Notes under the pieces: model-generated
Seen by the model: only the letters and a program-made list of their open reading frames with translations
What the model was told of the DNA's origin: nothing
The model's database searches: none
Position numbers and translations under genes: made by a program
In this document: piece by piece, positions 59,501 to 63,235 of the stretch
Layout: each line of letters begins with the position of its first letter
How positions within the stretch are numbered: the stretch's first letter is position 1
NCBI GenBank assembly: GCA_034231615.1
Contig: CM067309.1
Location: 43,644,181-43,708,180, forward strand
Origin: Meghimatium bilineatum
Taxonomy: Eukaryota > Mollusca > Gastropoda > Stylommatophora > Philomycidae
DNA: 64,000 nucleotides
Direction of reading: 5' to 3'

Positions 59501-62099
59501 GGGTCTCAAATGTGTGATGAGACTCGGATGAGGGGTTCATGATGTCGGTGAACAGCACCTAGGCTAAGAAAGCGAAAGAGCCCAGAGTCCAACTCTGGTA
59601 AGTTCTTCCTAAACCGGAATCAGGCTCTTGGATGAGAAAAGGTACCTGATGGGCACAGGCACAAAATGTCTAATTACTTGAGGCATGTTCACTGGCTGTG
59701 GAACACCTCATGTGAGACAGACATGAACAACAATTGTCTTGGCAAAGAGTCAATACACATCTGCCACCTGTCGACAGATAGGCAGGCTGTCACAGGCTAG
59801 GGAAACCCACTACCCGAATTAAAGGCATGGTGAAAACAGATATGCTGGGCCTCGGATGTCCAAGCCACAGAGTGAGCCAACTGAGGTGCAAATAATACAG
59901 TTCTACTGTGGAACTAGCAGTACAGCATACCTCATGCTTCCTGGCGGAAATCACACGATTTATTTGTGGTGGTTATCAGAGAGCGAGCGCAGAAGAAGAA
60001 GAGCAATCGTTGAAAGTACTCTTTTCATTTATTTTTCTTGTTGTTGGTATTAAATATAAGAATTCCTTCTTTGCTATTTATAACTGTGGTTGGATTAAAC
60101 AGATCGTCTCTGATTCTCATAGACTTAACATTTTTGAAGAATTCTCTTGGATTCAAACTACATCTTTCGCCAGTTGTCCTCCATATTTTATCCACTTGAT
60201 TTTTCACCTGTTTAATTTGTTTCTTGAGCATCACTGAACACGTTTTTGTGCTCACCCTTTATCTTTTATTGTGATTATTTTATTGTGACTCACATTTTTT
60301 TGTTTCTTTTCCTTATATGCACTATTTTGGTATATCTTTCTATCTACAAACCTGTAACCCATCAGGGTTGTTGAGGTACCACATTGGATGCATCAACACA
60401 CATAGTCCTACGGTGATTTATTTCTTCAACATTGTGGATGAGTGAGGAAAAATCTTCTCTTATCCAATACTTGGTTTTGTCAGTCCATGCTTTTATTTGT
60501 TCTCATCTGCTTCTTCCACCTTTGACGGTTCCATGCAGTATTTTTTTTACAAGAAATCATGTTGGCATACATGTCCAAACCATGCAAGTTTTTGTTGTTT
60601 CAATATTGAAATAAATGGTCTGTAATTAAAAAATGTGCAACCAATGCTCTCTGATTTGACTTCAGACATATATGATTTGTTCTGGTCACATAATGCTGAT
60701 GTTTCAACCACACGAAGTCAGATTCTTCAATAAAAAATTCTCTATTGTGTTGTTCCATTATGCTTCAGTTATATCCATGATGTCAGTTTCTCCCTTCATG
60801 TTTCAGTGTTATCCATAATGTCAGATTCTCATTATTTAATTATATAATTATGTCATATGCTGTTTAACTGATTCAGCAAGTAATTATTTTATAGTCTGGA
60901 CAGAATAAATTTGTGTGTGTGTGCATATCCATCACAGAAACAAGAAATAGTACTTCTAAATATATTTACATTATAATGTAATATATATTTTTACACAAAT
61001 GGACAGCTAATGTGATTATCACAAGTTCATTTTGAAACAAAAATAGTGTTAAATATAAAAAATTATTTTAACAAGAATTAAAAATATGTAAATGACAAAT
61101 AAATATTATTTTGGACAGGATATTTGACCGTACTGAACTTATGATCAATAACTTCCACTCAAACAGTATCAGTTCTGTATCAGACGAAAATGTAGCAGAT
61201 TTCTCTTACAAATGGCGTAAATTTACAAACACCATGCTAAATAGCATTTGCCAGTAATTTCCAGGTTGGATTTCAATAATGAATGCGACCAAAGTAAATA
61301 AAATAGTTATTATTTTACGAAACTGGAAAATATATATATACATAATATAAGGAAAAAAGACATCACGTACCCTCATGTTCAAAATTTATCAATAACTTAG
61401 AAAATTGATATCAATGCACATCAAAAATGCAAGAAGTAATGTGGACGTATTACACTTTCGATCAAAACCATTCTTATGTTGATATAAATGCCGAAAAGGA
61501 CAAAATAAATGTCATTGGAGTATGACTCCCAGAGTCTTTTTGGTCTCAAGACATAACGGTTCCTGACTGGTATGAGTCTCTTGGGAGAGAATCAGTTAAC
61601 TCTATGTTAAAATCATCTATGTCAAGGTTGCCATTATTTTGTTATTTCACAAATTAGTCCATTTTAAAATGTCATTGGTCATGAAATTTATATTTTGGAA
61701 AAAATTCATTTTGAAAATGTGTTGAAATTTTGAAATTTTTTGGTGATATTTTACTTAAAATTAGACTATCAATTTCAACTATCTGGCAGCCCTGATCTAA
61801 GAAGCCCAAAATTCTTGAATTGTTTGCTCCATGTCTTGATTGATTTATCCAGAGCTGTAATTTAAACAGTAAAGAGAAAGTGCATCTTCTTGTTTTATCA
61901 TTTGACTTATATAATATTATTCTGTTATTTGATAGAACAGACATTTTCAATGAAATGTTTCCCTGTTTTCACAGCTGGCACTTGATATACGACAGTCCGT
62001 CTTTGGTGGAAATAATTTTTATGTGGCAATAGCATGTGAAGACCTGGCTTATGCTTCTTATGTTAACGAATACAGTTCTGGGAAGTTCCAACATGCAAG
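30964..62099 (+). CDS. APPBP2: APPBP2 homologue, ten 5' coding exons, 3' end outside the window
   Basis: Split host gene. The joined exons (1064 nt) give 354 residues collinear with vertebrate APPBP2 from residue 1: ELEWAPESLYNTAISAVV at the N-terminus, RCFQAIMDN, AGWFADS, the tetratricopeptide-like region ACVVKREFKTAELLIKYAV, DTLLDYGFFLLNSD, LALDIRQSVFGG and DLAYASYVNEYSSGKF. All nine introns have GT-AG ends and phases that keep the frame (0,2,1,2,0,0,0,2,0), and no stop interrupts the exons. In vertebrates APPBP2 is a substrate receptor of CUL2-RING ubiquitin ligases that reads C-terminal degrons. It was first found binding the basolateral sorting signal of the APP tail and microtubules, so the protein acts in the cytosol. 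The remaining C-terminal part (about 40%) must lie past 64000. Introns of 0.7-9.6 kb are filled with LINEs and tandem repeats. Identity is by recall, without a database search, but order and splice agreement make it firm. Confidence 0.95.
31105..32285. other. APPBP2 intron 1, first part
   Basis: AT-rich non-coding sequence with TAGT-rich words at 31195-31300 and 31440-31520. No repeat family recognised. Confidence 0.5.
32286..32309. repeat. 24-bp perfect palindrome at a LINE 5' junction
   Basis: ACTGACTCTG TATA CAGAGTCAGT reads the same on both strands. It ends about 9 bases before the first recognisable codons of the family C LINE. Confidence 0.9.
32310..35020 (+). mobile_element. family C LINE: endonuclease end, reverse transcriptase, C2H2 finger
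   Basis: The longest retrotransposon here. It is 5'-truncated inside the apurinic endonuclease domain: NGLRLLQTCGEHDLL at 32318, HWHLIDYIIVRRKDRQDVRV, GADCWTDHRLIVSKLRI (catalytic TDH). A linker runs to 33118. One lost base near 33110 shifts the frame, which reopens as VEHFEHILNNPSS and has one TAG at 33184. The RT core 33202-34338 is open (378 residues): SGKAPGSDSIP, NNHRGISLLSIAGKIFARIL, AFIDLTKAFDTV, SNGVKQGCVLAPTLF, LLFADDCALNA (catalytic FADD), FTYLGSTLSQ. After another shift come MPNHRLPKILLYGEL and a terminal finger CPNCPRTFTARIGLISHLRT plus H. A 12-base repeat (three copies, 34668-34703) gives KDSLKDSLKDSLK. It would copy RNA into DNA at a nicked target. It is dead through at least three frame breaks. 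Confidence 0.93.
35036..36250 (-). mobile_element. family A LINE, reverse transcriptase part
   Basis: The - strand reads ETCAAAIDLEDAYNRV (36180-36130, RT motif), then an open 169-residue frame 36047-35538: TQGSSLSAVLFNVYT, MSYADDIFVYRQG (catalytic YADD), MKYLRVMLDRSLSFKDHVDH, AMKVMAAAQCEQRLLFLL. It continues in other frames through the RT tail (LKRG region at about 35265) to the TDGS region near 35040, where it stops abruptly against the 3' end of the family C LINE. The RNase H domain and 3' end are missing, so this is an internal fragment. Confidence 0.85.
36251..37330 (-). mobile_element. probable ORF1 (zinc-knuckle) part of the family A LINE
   Basis: On the - strand, 36928-36880 reads VC*SCNQQGHLARNCQQ, a retroelement zinc knuckle (C..C....H....C) with one stop. 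Downstream come IEIEFTPLRQIGELGIRTID and VAVGTDCEYHDVGVNTESG. Upstream to 37310 is a Lys/Arg-rich frame. The endonuclease domain expected between this and the RT is absent, so the element is internally deleted. That it belongs to family A is inferred from orientation and adjacency only. Confidence 0.55.
37331..37730. other. unassigned intron 1 spacer
   Basis: AT-rich sequence with no gene or repeat recognised. Confidence 0.45.
37731..37928. repeat. about 95-bp tandem duplication
   Basis: CTCATCTGAATGTAA, TTTGTAATTGTC.CTCA, TGTCAC.GAGACCTA.CTTAGCA and CTTA.TGAATAA occur twice in order, with a partial third start at 37919. The 37929-38430 stretch after it holds nothing I recognise apart from an AAGATGGCG word at 38410. 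Confidence 0.8.
38434..38514. repeat. (AT)40 microsatellite
   Basis: Uninterrupted AT tract of about 81 bases in intron 1. Confidence 0.96.
38660..39775 (-). mobile_element. family C LINE fragment (linker and RT start)
   Basis: Reading the - strand from 39775: HAMAKEHLGLMMHKNQNWFD (linker), HDRWLQQKAKEIQNFADRGD and YKQFYKALRTISGP (39471-39262). Then QQYNIREKLDIPHTNQELKT, HAKAPGMDAISADIYK (39220-39023). Then LSIAGKLLAHVMLNRLAQTL, FLPENQCGFHAGHE (38949-38677). It corresponds to 32760-33680 of the long copy. It lacks the catalytic FADD and 3' end and has several frame shifts. A G run at 38731-38740 lies near its end. Confidence 0.85.
39776..40685. other. end of APPBP2 intron 1
   Basis: Non-coding. 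A 25-base perfect hairpin lies at 39900-39924 (CTAGTCTAGATG, A, CATCTAGACTAG). AT-rich elsewhere, with a pyrimidine-rich stretch before the acceptor at 40684-40685. Confidence 0.6.
40686..40774 (+). CDS. APPBP2: APPBP2 exon 2
   Basis: Follows CACACTGCAG. Encodes LYDKNVMEDLGKEF, DLNVFSRVLRVMNK plus the first two bases of Arg, matching vertebrate LYQQGRLCQLGSEF, ELEVFAKVLRALDKR. The donor is CG|GTACAT (phase 2). Confidence 0.93.
40781..41345. repeat. cluster of decayed short tandem repeats after exon 2
   Basis: Three neighbouring arrays. One is about 24 bases x 4 (ATCTATTGTCATCCTTTCTC, AATAA; 40783-40878), starting within 10 bases of the exon 2 donor. One is about 95 bases x 2 (TGATAATTGGCTGCA, CTCAC..GTTT.TTACCAGAT; 40925-41090). 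One is built on GCCTGTGATGGCTACAAGAC (41150-41345). Confidence 0.7.
41350..41897 (-). mobile_element. family B LINE, 3' part (split by SINE)
   Basis: Frame 41823-41455 (122 residues, -) reads HVVILTDAKSALQALKDPKN, MNELTACLLHLNITIKELVL, QWITGHCGILGNGKADLAKK, KKWKQMHPIAEPNDP, the RNase H second and last aspartate motifs. The 3' end is CTTCTTCTTCATCGTTCTTC on the + strand, the family B tail. The C-terminal cysteine module is deleted. It continues past the SINE at 42193. Confidence 0.85.
41898..42181 (+). mobile_element. tRNA-derived SINE with 11-bp target duplication
   Basis: About 280 bases. The head resembles a tRNA gene: box A within GCGCAGTGGTTAGCGCACTG (from about 41914), box B within GGTCCTGGGTTCATTCCCC (from about 41951), the internal RNA polymerase III promoter. 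A unique body follows (AAATGGGTACCGGATTAATC, CGCTAGCATCTCACACCC, AATAAATGCTATGGGTTAC), then a (TTTAC)n tail at 42157-42181. TATGGATTTTT occurs directly before (41887-41897) and after (42182-42192) as target site duplication. It depends on LINE proteins for copying. It looks intact. Confidence 0.93.
42193..42300 (-). mobile_element. family B LINE, continuation after the SINE
   Basis: The - strand reads ATATACAGATGGATCAGCAA (YTDGSA, first RNase H aspartate), then VTPDGKEIEKSI, the counterpart of 5020-5070. The LINE is therefore interrupted by the SINE exactly between IEKSI and PTGK. Confidence 0.85.
42301..43295. other. unassigned intron 2 spacer
   Basis: AT-rich sequence with a GTGTTA.TATTGGTAGTA stretch. 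No repeat or exon recognised. Confidence 0.45.
43296..44289 (+). mobile_element. family F LINE, RT part (left of nested insertion)
   Basis: Reads MKSLIFIPLPKKPRAVDCTE, YGTISLMSHITKILLQIIHE, RIKNKIDTEVSEEQFGFRK, LTLIDYC.VFD (RT motifs). Later come the degraded ADD region (about 44020) and YQYLGHIITKDGRCETEIKR, RIGIAKSNFN up to 44288. An 83-base tandem duplication (about 43308-43390 and 43391-43471: AACTATCACA, CATACCTAAACACATGAAAT) lies in the RT. Frames are broken at several points. The element resumes at 45154. Confidence 0.82.
44290..45143 (-). mobile_element. short family E LINE nested in family F
   Basis: An 854-base insertion flanked by AATTTCAATG (44280-44289 and 45144-45153). Its - strand frame 45116-44298 is open for 272 residues. 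After about 45 residues of non-RT sequence it joins KYSEAQNLYLNTQKTKIMST in the RT and runs to the end: VDKFEYLGANINGAGDCMAE, FPVATYGCETWTLSKTAAKK, CYRKILRISWKDKIRNSDII, RKLRLFGHIKRHNCLERQIM, GRPRRRWTDDIKDNMNT, FWKEYVT*, then an (AC)n tail. The 5' end begins CCGCCAAAATGGCCGACTAG, a YY1-like word. Endonuclease and catalytic RT are missing although both ends are present, so the element is internally deleted. The open frame and exact duplication suggest a young insertion. Confidence 0.92.
45154..45625 (+). mobile_element. family F LINE, C-terminal part (right of nested insertion)
   Basis: Resumes with MRKILTSKQITSKLTVRIIK, CCIYFILIYGSETWTINK, then frame 45295-45621 gives KIKHIKYYGHIKRYDTLLKT, LLEGIVEGRRARSRQGYKWV, SLAECTTKTRDRECWRFVTA, NLHNLL*. 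Complete family F C-terminus. A stop and a shift lie near 45270. Confidence 0.87.
45626..46060. other. unassigned intron 2 spacer
   Basis: No repeat or exon recognised. Confidence 0.45.
46061..46480 (+). mobile_element. LINE endonuclease N-terminal fragment
   Basis: Reads AKIATSNICGLNNKEPEMVE, FMIKHKVSIMGIADCRKKSK, the start of an apurinic-type endonuclease (the A.WN..GL.NK and ADCR words), then in other frames a GVGFIFNSDTAKNV counterpart. It lacks everything downstream, the reverse of usual 5' truncation. Perhaps from family F. Confidence 0.7.
46710..46861 (+). CDS. APPBP2: APPBP2 exon 3
   Basis: Follows CATTGAGCAG. Completes Arg, then ILLHRCFQAIMDNEVNLAKL, LAIRFCKKLTP, LAKGRILQLGFSL plus one base of Gly. 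Vertebrate counterpart: HLLHHCFQALMDHG, then AIQVGFVLGG. The donor is G|GTAACA (phase 1). Confidence 0.93.
46915..47145 (+). mobile_element. family C LINE 3' end
   Basis: At least 95% identical by eye to 34798-35026, from AGAGAAATGCAGCAGCTCAA, CAGCGGAGAGCAGC to GACGAACAACAT. It encodes the finger CPNCPRTFTARIGLISHL with a stop before the last His. A short 5'-truncated copy 50 bases downstream of exon 3. Confidence 0.92.
47195..47315 (+). mobile_element. family C LINE, RT-tail fragment
   Basis: Matches 34436-34560: AACTTGTCTCCGAAAAGTTA, TGAACAT, AAGACAAGATTCCAGATA, GCCCAGCATTGACAT, CTTATGCAGACAG. This part normally lies upstream of the 46915 segment, so the two pieces are in swapped order. 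Confidence 0.85.
47727..48590 (+). repeat. R1-derived minisatellite, 56-bp unit, about 12 copies
   Basis: Two 86-base units (47727-47812 and 47813 on) share AAAGCATCTTC.TTCTCTG, ACTATATCCTACT.GAAATC and a TCATTGTCCTGCTACAAG core. From 47864 to about 48575 a 56-base unit (GTAGGATCATTGTCCTGCTA, CAAGAGACATCCAAAAGGAG, TTTGAGATGGGCGACA) repeats with almost no differences. GATGGGCGAC occurs 12 times. Two units carry AAAGGG for AAGAG, making them 57 bases, and one has GACTG for GACAG. The unit is the head of the dispersed R1 repeat. As 56 is not a multiple of 3, all frames mix and it is non-coding. Confidence 0.96.
48718..48841 (+). CDS. APPBP2: APPBP2 exon 4
   Basis: Follows CTCTTGCCAG. Completes Gly, then SFLCEAGWFADSIAIYTACL, NACIDDQSAQDRFRAMEFSV plus two bases of Arg, matching GGFLSDAGWYSDAEKVFLSC, LHWFRAVECCVR. 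The donor is AG|GTACAG (phase 2). One tetratricopeptide-like helix pair. Confidence 0.94.
48842..49422. other. APPBP2 intron 4, first part
   Basis: Non-coding. No repeat family recognised. Confidence 0.5.
49423..49569 (+). pseudogene. decayed duplicate of APPBP2 exon 5
   Basis: GAACTGCCAGTACAGAGATG, CAGAGGAAACTTA and AACAAAGCCTTGAAGATTTG follow exon 5 (50054 on) almost base for base. There are two differences in the first 66 bases, one turning TAT into the stop TAA. The second half (to AATACACACAG) is about 75-80% alike with one lost base. No acceptor precedes it and no GT donor follows (CAGACAGAC in place of CAGGTAAAG), so it is an unspliced relic of a tandem exon duplication. Confidence 0.9.
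50033..50201 (+). CDS. APPBP2: APPBP2 exon 5
   Basis: Follows TTCCTGCAG. Completes Arg, then LLHSQNVNCQYRDAEETYNK, ALKICTELEGRSHKVNKAVL, YAERCALLFAQSKYTQ, matching RLLHVRNGNCKYHLGEETFK, NKAALYGELCALLFAKSHYD. The donor is CAG|GTAAAG (phase 0). Typical tetratricopeptide-like spacing (Y..AEE.Y..AL). Confidence 0.95.
50403..51056. mobile_element. TTAA-flanked non-autonomous DNA transposon (piggyBac-like?)
   Basis: TTAA at 50403-50406 and 51053-51056 flank a 646-base segment starting CCTTATGGGCTCTGAGGCGA and ending CATGGTCTTCAAGG, with short inverted ends CCTT...AAGG. The internal sequence AAATTATTTTGATGTCTTTA, CAAATTTTTCAAAAATAATCC recurs in the related copy at 54805-55202, which also ends in AAGGTTAA. 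No transposase frame. TTAA targeting is characteristic of piggyBac. The class is inferred. Confidence 0.55.
51057..51985 (+). mobile_element. transposon-derived gene remnant ('LGLMKNFV' family)
   Basis: Broken reading gives GDPKVVVLLLGLQGVYTKYS, CFLCEWNSRARSDHF (51320-51440). Next, open for 140 residues (51471-51893): SKILLPPLQIKLGQMKNFVT, FKYLFIKFPRLSEAKIREGV, FVGPQIQKLLCDDEF, NFLGNNRSDNYKEIVENLLL. Then in another frame come a VIDEHSERFHQDI-like segment and AMETRYQ (to 51985). From memory this protein family is multicopy in many invertebrate genomes and behaves like a mobile element, but I cannot assign a superfamily. The head 51060-51260 recurs at 58335-58545. Dead through stops and shifts. 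Confidence 0.65.
51990..52206. repeat. about 35-bp tandem repeat with a three-unit period
   Basis: Six units of GTACAGA.AGTATCTC.GAC, AACTGTGTGA.AGA. Unit types (CAGATAGTATCTCAG, CATACTATCTCTG, CAGACAGTATCTCGG) recur in the order 1-2-3-1-2-3, so a 105-107-base higher-order unit was duplicated. Confidence 0.88.
52207..52539. other. unassigned intron 5 spacer
   Basis: No gene. A segment near 52390-52510 (TGGAGATCTGAACAACTATG) resembles the end of an RNase H LINE but is too short to assign. Confidence 0.4.
52540..52680 (-). repeat. R1 dispersed repeat, head, inverted
   Basis: CTCAAACTCCCACTTGATCT, GCAGGACCATTGTCTTACTA, CCAGCAGGATGTAATCCAGA, GAATGGAAATGCGTTGTGTC. It joins the head and the beginning of the tail seen at 14691 and 55203, so head and tail belong to one element of about 350 bases. 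Confidence 0.72.
52886..52942 (+). CDS. APPBP2: APPBP2 exon 6 (57 nt, diverged)
   Basis: A 57-base block between TTGTGTTCTAG and GTAGGTTG, phase 0 at both ends, encodes AFNTCHLAILELNSNMCAM. The vertebrate protein has exactly 19 residues here (AYKWCIEAMKEITAGLPVK) between the exon 5 and exon 7 counterparts. Ala1, an aromatic at 2, Cys5, Ala8 and Glu11 agree. Length, splice sites and position support it although similarity is low. The conserved Trp is replaced. Confidence 0.78.
52943..53624. other. APPBP2 intron 6, first part
   Basis: A short (GT)n tract lies at 53548-53563. No other feature recognised. Confidence 0.5.
53625..53830. repeat. 41-bp tandem repeat, five units
   Basis: GCTAGACAAGAACTTCTCCC, ACCATGTCCATGTTACATCA recurs every 41 bases (GCTAGA at 53667, 53708 and 53749), with scattered differences. 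Confidence 0.87.
54112..54144 (+). CDS. APPBP2: APPBP2 exon 7 (33 nt)
   Basis: An 11-codon micro-exon AIVNVMRLCSK between TTTTATAG and GTGAGC, phase 0 both sides. It matches vertebrate VVVDVLRQASK, which directly precedes ACVVKREF. Confidence 0.9.
54180..54335 (+). mobile_element. family F LINE C-terminus scrap
   Basis: GAAGACCTTACTTGAGGGTA, then GGATGGACAGGTTACACCAC, CAAGCAAGAGACG match 45448-45575 with a deletion of the SLAEC codons. Confidence 0.8.
54436..54750 (+). mobile_element. RNase H LINE C-terminus
   Basis: Reads LFHRRTGHCRLLGHLYR, ISYTDECPCGFGTQTPEHI, the conserved terminal module (RTGH.RL..H, C.CG...QT.EHI) of RNase H LINEs of a type distinct from A and B. Degraded after the His. 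Ends near 54745. Confidence 0.75.
54805..55202. mobile_element. second copy of the TTAA-flanked element (partial)
   Basis: CAATTCTTTATTTATATGTG, AAAATATTATTTAAATAT, AATAACGCAAATTTTCAAAA, GAATCCGGTGGCAGGGA parallels 50900-51025. The right end GCTAAAGGTTAA matches the AAGG/TTAA boundary of the first copy. The left end is not found. Confidence 0.5.
55203..55450 (+). repeat. R1 dispersed repeat, tail part
   Basis: GAATGTAGTCCAGGGAAAGG, GATTTGCTGCGATATCTGTG, TGGCTTCTGGGTCACCTTGA, CCCTATATGGAATGGGACAC, ATGATATGCATGGGAGGTAA, TTTTTTGCTCCCTTTTCAAG. The best preserved tail. Confidence 0.75.
55545..55690 (+). repeat. R1 dispersed repeat, head part
   Basis: AAATAAAATGGTGACAAAAT, GGGACTACATCCTGCTGGAT, AGGACCATTGTCCTGCTACT, GAGGGAGTTTGAGAATGAAC. 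Nearest relative is 2041-2170. Confidence 0.8.
55950..56055 (-). repeat. R1 dispersed repeat, head, inverted
   Basis: CTCAAACTCCTGTTGGATCT, GTAACAGGACAATTGTTGGA, GGCAGGATGTAGTCCAGAGA. It lies 260 bases from the + copy, in inverted orientation, so the pair could form a hairpin. Confidence 0.75.
56068..56180. repeat. about 55-60-bp tandem repeat, two to three units
   Basis: GGC.CATCCTACTCT.GT, GTGCATGTTTTATTGGTGCC recur three times, with CATCCTACTC at 56084, 56117 and 56167. Confidence 0.6.
56523..56578 (+). repeat. 28-bp tandem duplication across the exon 8 acceptor
   Basis: TTATCAACAGGCATGTGTT occurs at 56523-56541 and 56551-56569. Both contain the AG acceptor and the first codons of exon 8 (GCATGTGTT). 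Use of the upstream AG would add 28 bases and shift the frame, so the downstream one is taken as real. Confidence 0.9.
56561..56628 (+). CDS. APPBP2: APPBP2 exon 8
   Basis: ACVVKREFKTAELLIKYAVA plus FA and two bases of Arg. The vertebrate reads ACVVKREFKKAEQLIKHAVY, LAR, the most conserved stretch here. The donor is AG|GTAAAT (phase 2). Confidence 0.96.
56760..56965 (+). mobile_element. RNase H LINE C-terminus
   Basis: Reads TTPHLFECPALKDVKNMLLP, PRPDKCNTLYGIKQQL, the terminal H.LFECPAL...R..LLPP..D...LYG module found at the ends of RNase H LINEs. Confidence 0.7.
56985..57065 (+). mobile_element. family F LINE C-terminus scrap
   Basis: ACAGGATACAGTCTGTCAGA, ATGCACCAACAAGACAAGAG matches 45533-45580 (TGYSLAECTTKTRD). 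Confidence 0.75.
57364..57469 (+). CDS. APPBP2: APPBP2 exon 9
   Basis: Follows CATATTTCAG. Completes Arg, then EKFGKYHPKHADTLLDYGFF, LLNSDCVSPAVQVYQ. The vertebrate reads DHFGSKHPKYSDTLLDYGFY, LLNVDNICQSVAIYQ. The donor is CAG|GTGAGA (phase 0). A tetratricopeptide-like repeat of the kinesin light chain style (FG..HP...DTLLDYG). Confidence 0.96.
57485..58300 (-). mobile_element. family F-type LINE RT fragment
   Basis: The - strand reads SPLLFNIYIDKIIKEATSII, NEMLFADDQTLI (catalytic FADD), then VQEFRNLGSIFTKDGK and on to about 57500. Upstream to 58290 are RT words such as QSQFWFRKHG and FDRMNRPKL. Frames are broken. It lies just 15 bases after the exon 9 donor. Confidence 0.78.
58335..58545 (+). 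repeat. second copy of the 51060-51260 segment
   Basis: GATTGGTCCGTTC, TTTGAATGGCTTGA, GGTTAGTCAAGTA, GGCGATTTGGTGCCGTAGAA, TTCCCGTTAGTCTCAAGAAT parallels 51075-51250, with which it shares about 70% by eye. The downstream coding part is absent. Confidence 0.65.
58590..58900 (+). mobile_element. family G LINE C-terminus (uninterrupted paralogue)
   Basis: Reads KKISHIK, then in other frames a QRKWLDGIVLWHGR-like segment and LIDNTRDRESWKNIIAYAIR plus HGT*. It ends in (TTGA)2-3. Inverted, it is the empty-site counterpart of the LINE split by the hAT at 21051-23527. Confidence 0.82.
58905..60010. other. unrecognised, relatively GC-rich segment
   Basis: About 1.1 kb richer in G+C than its surroundings, without an open frame that I recognise. 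It includes GTACCTCCTCGTGGTACACC, GGGAAACCCACTACCCGAAT and AAAGGCATGGTGAAAACAGA, and ends just before GAAGAAGAAGAGC at 59993. The GAA tail suggests a retroposed untranslated region, perhaps of a LINE. A short match to the TACCTCCTCGT.GTG word occurs again at 62440 and 62540. Confidence 0.4.
60346..60560. repeat. dispersed repeat 'CAGGGTCGTAG', long copy
   Basis: AACCCATCAGGGTTGTTGAG, GTACCACATTGGATGCATCA, GAGTGAGGAAAAATCTTCTC parallels 1217-1345 and extends to about 60560. Confidence 0.55.
60561..61974. other. end of APPBP2 intron 9
   Basis: Very AT-rich, with no gene or repeat recognised. The acceptor is TTTTCACAG at 61966-61974. Confidence 0.5.
61975..62099 (+). CDS. APPBP2: APPBP2 exon 10
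   Basis: LALDIRQSVFGGNNFYVAIA, CEDLAYASYVNEYSSGKFQH plus A and two bases of Arg. The vertebrate reads AALDIRQSVFGGKNIHVATA, HEDLAYSSYVHQYSSGKFDN. The donor is AG|GTAATC (phase 2). No counterpart of the next exon (expected FHAERAIGII) is visible up to 64000. Confidence 0.96.
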
Positions 62100-62109
62100 G
62101 TAATCCATT

Positions 62110-62590
62110 TCAACAAAATGTCTCATGTGATGACCTGTGTCCATAGCGGCATAATGTTTTGCATTGGTCTTGTGTGATGCTTGTGTCCATAGCAACAAAG
62201 TGTTTGGCACTGGTCTCGTGTGATGATTGTGTCCATAGCAGCATAGTATTTGGCACTGGTCTCGTGTGATGCCTTATGTGACTAACGGATAGCAGAAAAC
62301 TATAGGTACCTCCTTGTGGCACTTATTTGTCCTGGTAACATGCAGTTTTGAAGTCACTGGTCTCATGTGATGACCTGTGTGGCTATCGTGGTGCGTCCTG
62401 GTAACAGGCAGTTGTGAAGTTACTGGTCTCATTAAACTATAAGTACCTCCTCGTTGTGTGTCATAGTAACAGGCAGTTTTTAAGTTGCTGGTCTTGTGTG
62501 ATGCCCTGTAACTAACAGATGACAGAAAACTATATGTACCTCTTCATGGTGCGTCAATACAGGCAGTATTGAATTTCTTGCAAAACACCT
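62110..62590. repeat. compound minisatellite just after exon 10
   Basis: First a 50-56-base unit (GTGTCCATAGC..CA.A, TGTTTGGCACTGGTCTCGTG, TGATG) about three times (62130-62270). Then longer units with ACTATA.GTACCTCCT.GT, GGTAACAGGCAGTTTTGAAG, CTGGTCTCATGTGATGACCT repeated three times to 62575. Confidence 0.8.
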
Positions 62591-62921
62591 CTCATGATAC
62601 TTTGGGGATAGACTCTGGCTTCATAAACTAAACAATAAAATCATTTCCCACAAAGCAATAAATATCTCAGACAGGTAACCCTAACTCAGTCATCTAACTA
62701 AAAACTGTCATGGCCCCCAGTGTATGGATTGACAACCAGATTGTCAGGTCTAATAGCAATTTGCCAGCTTTTTTGTGGCATATGTTCATTTGTCAAATGA
62801 TGACTGTGTTAAATTAAACTTTTGAGAAATTGCAGAGTATTTAATGTTAGTTGTTATTTGATAGAATCGACCTGCAGATAAGGCAGACTTATAGTTCATT
62901 TTCTTCAGCAGATAATGGGAG

Positions 62922-62923
<2 letters not shown>

Positions 62924-62957
<34 letters not shown>
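62924..62957. repeat. (TA)n microsatellite
   Basis: Short uninterrupted TA tract. The surrounding 62591-63235 shows nothing else I recognise. Confidence 0.92.
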
Positions 62958-62963
<6 letters not shown>

Positions 62964-63235
62964 GTCATGAGTTGTCCATTGTACAGTAGCAGATTATGAA
63001 TAAATCGGGGACTGAAGTAAAACTCAAAAGTACAGAAGTAAATATAATATAAAATGTGTTAAATAACATCTTTATGCAGAGCAAAGATGAGATAGAAAAA
63101 AATCAATGTTTTGACCAAAAGGCCTTTAGCAATTATAGATACATACAAACACAGAATAGAAGAATAATAAAAGCCAAAGATTGCTTGGAATTATGTAGAG
63201 AGTAATATTATTTTCTTATTCCCATTTCTTTCAGT

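Noticed and set aside
63040-63200. Candidate APPBP2 exon 11 (TATGCAGAGCAAAG at 63073)
   Set aside because: It resembles the word HAERA only by chance. The following codons do not match and no donor fits.
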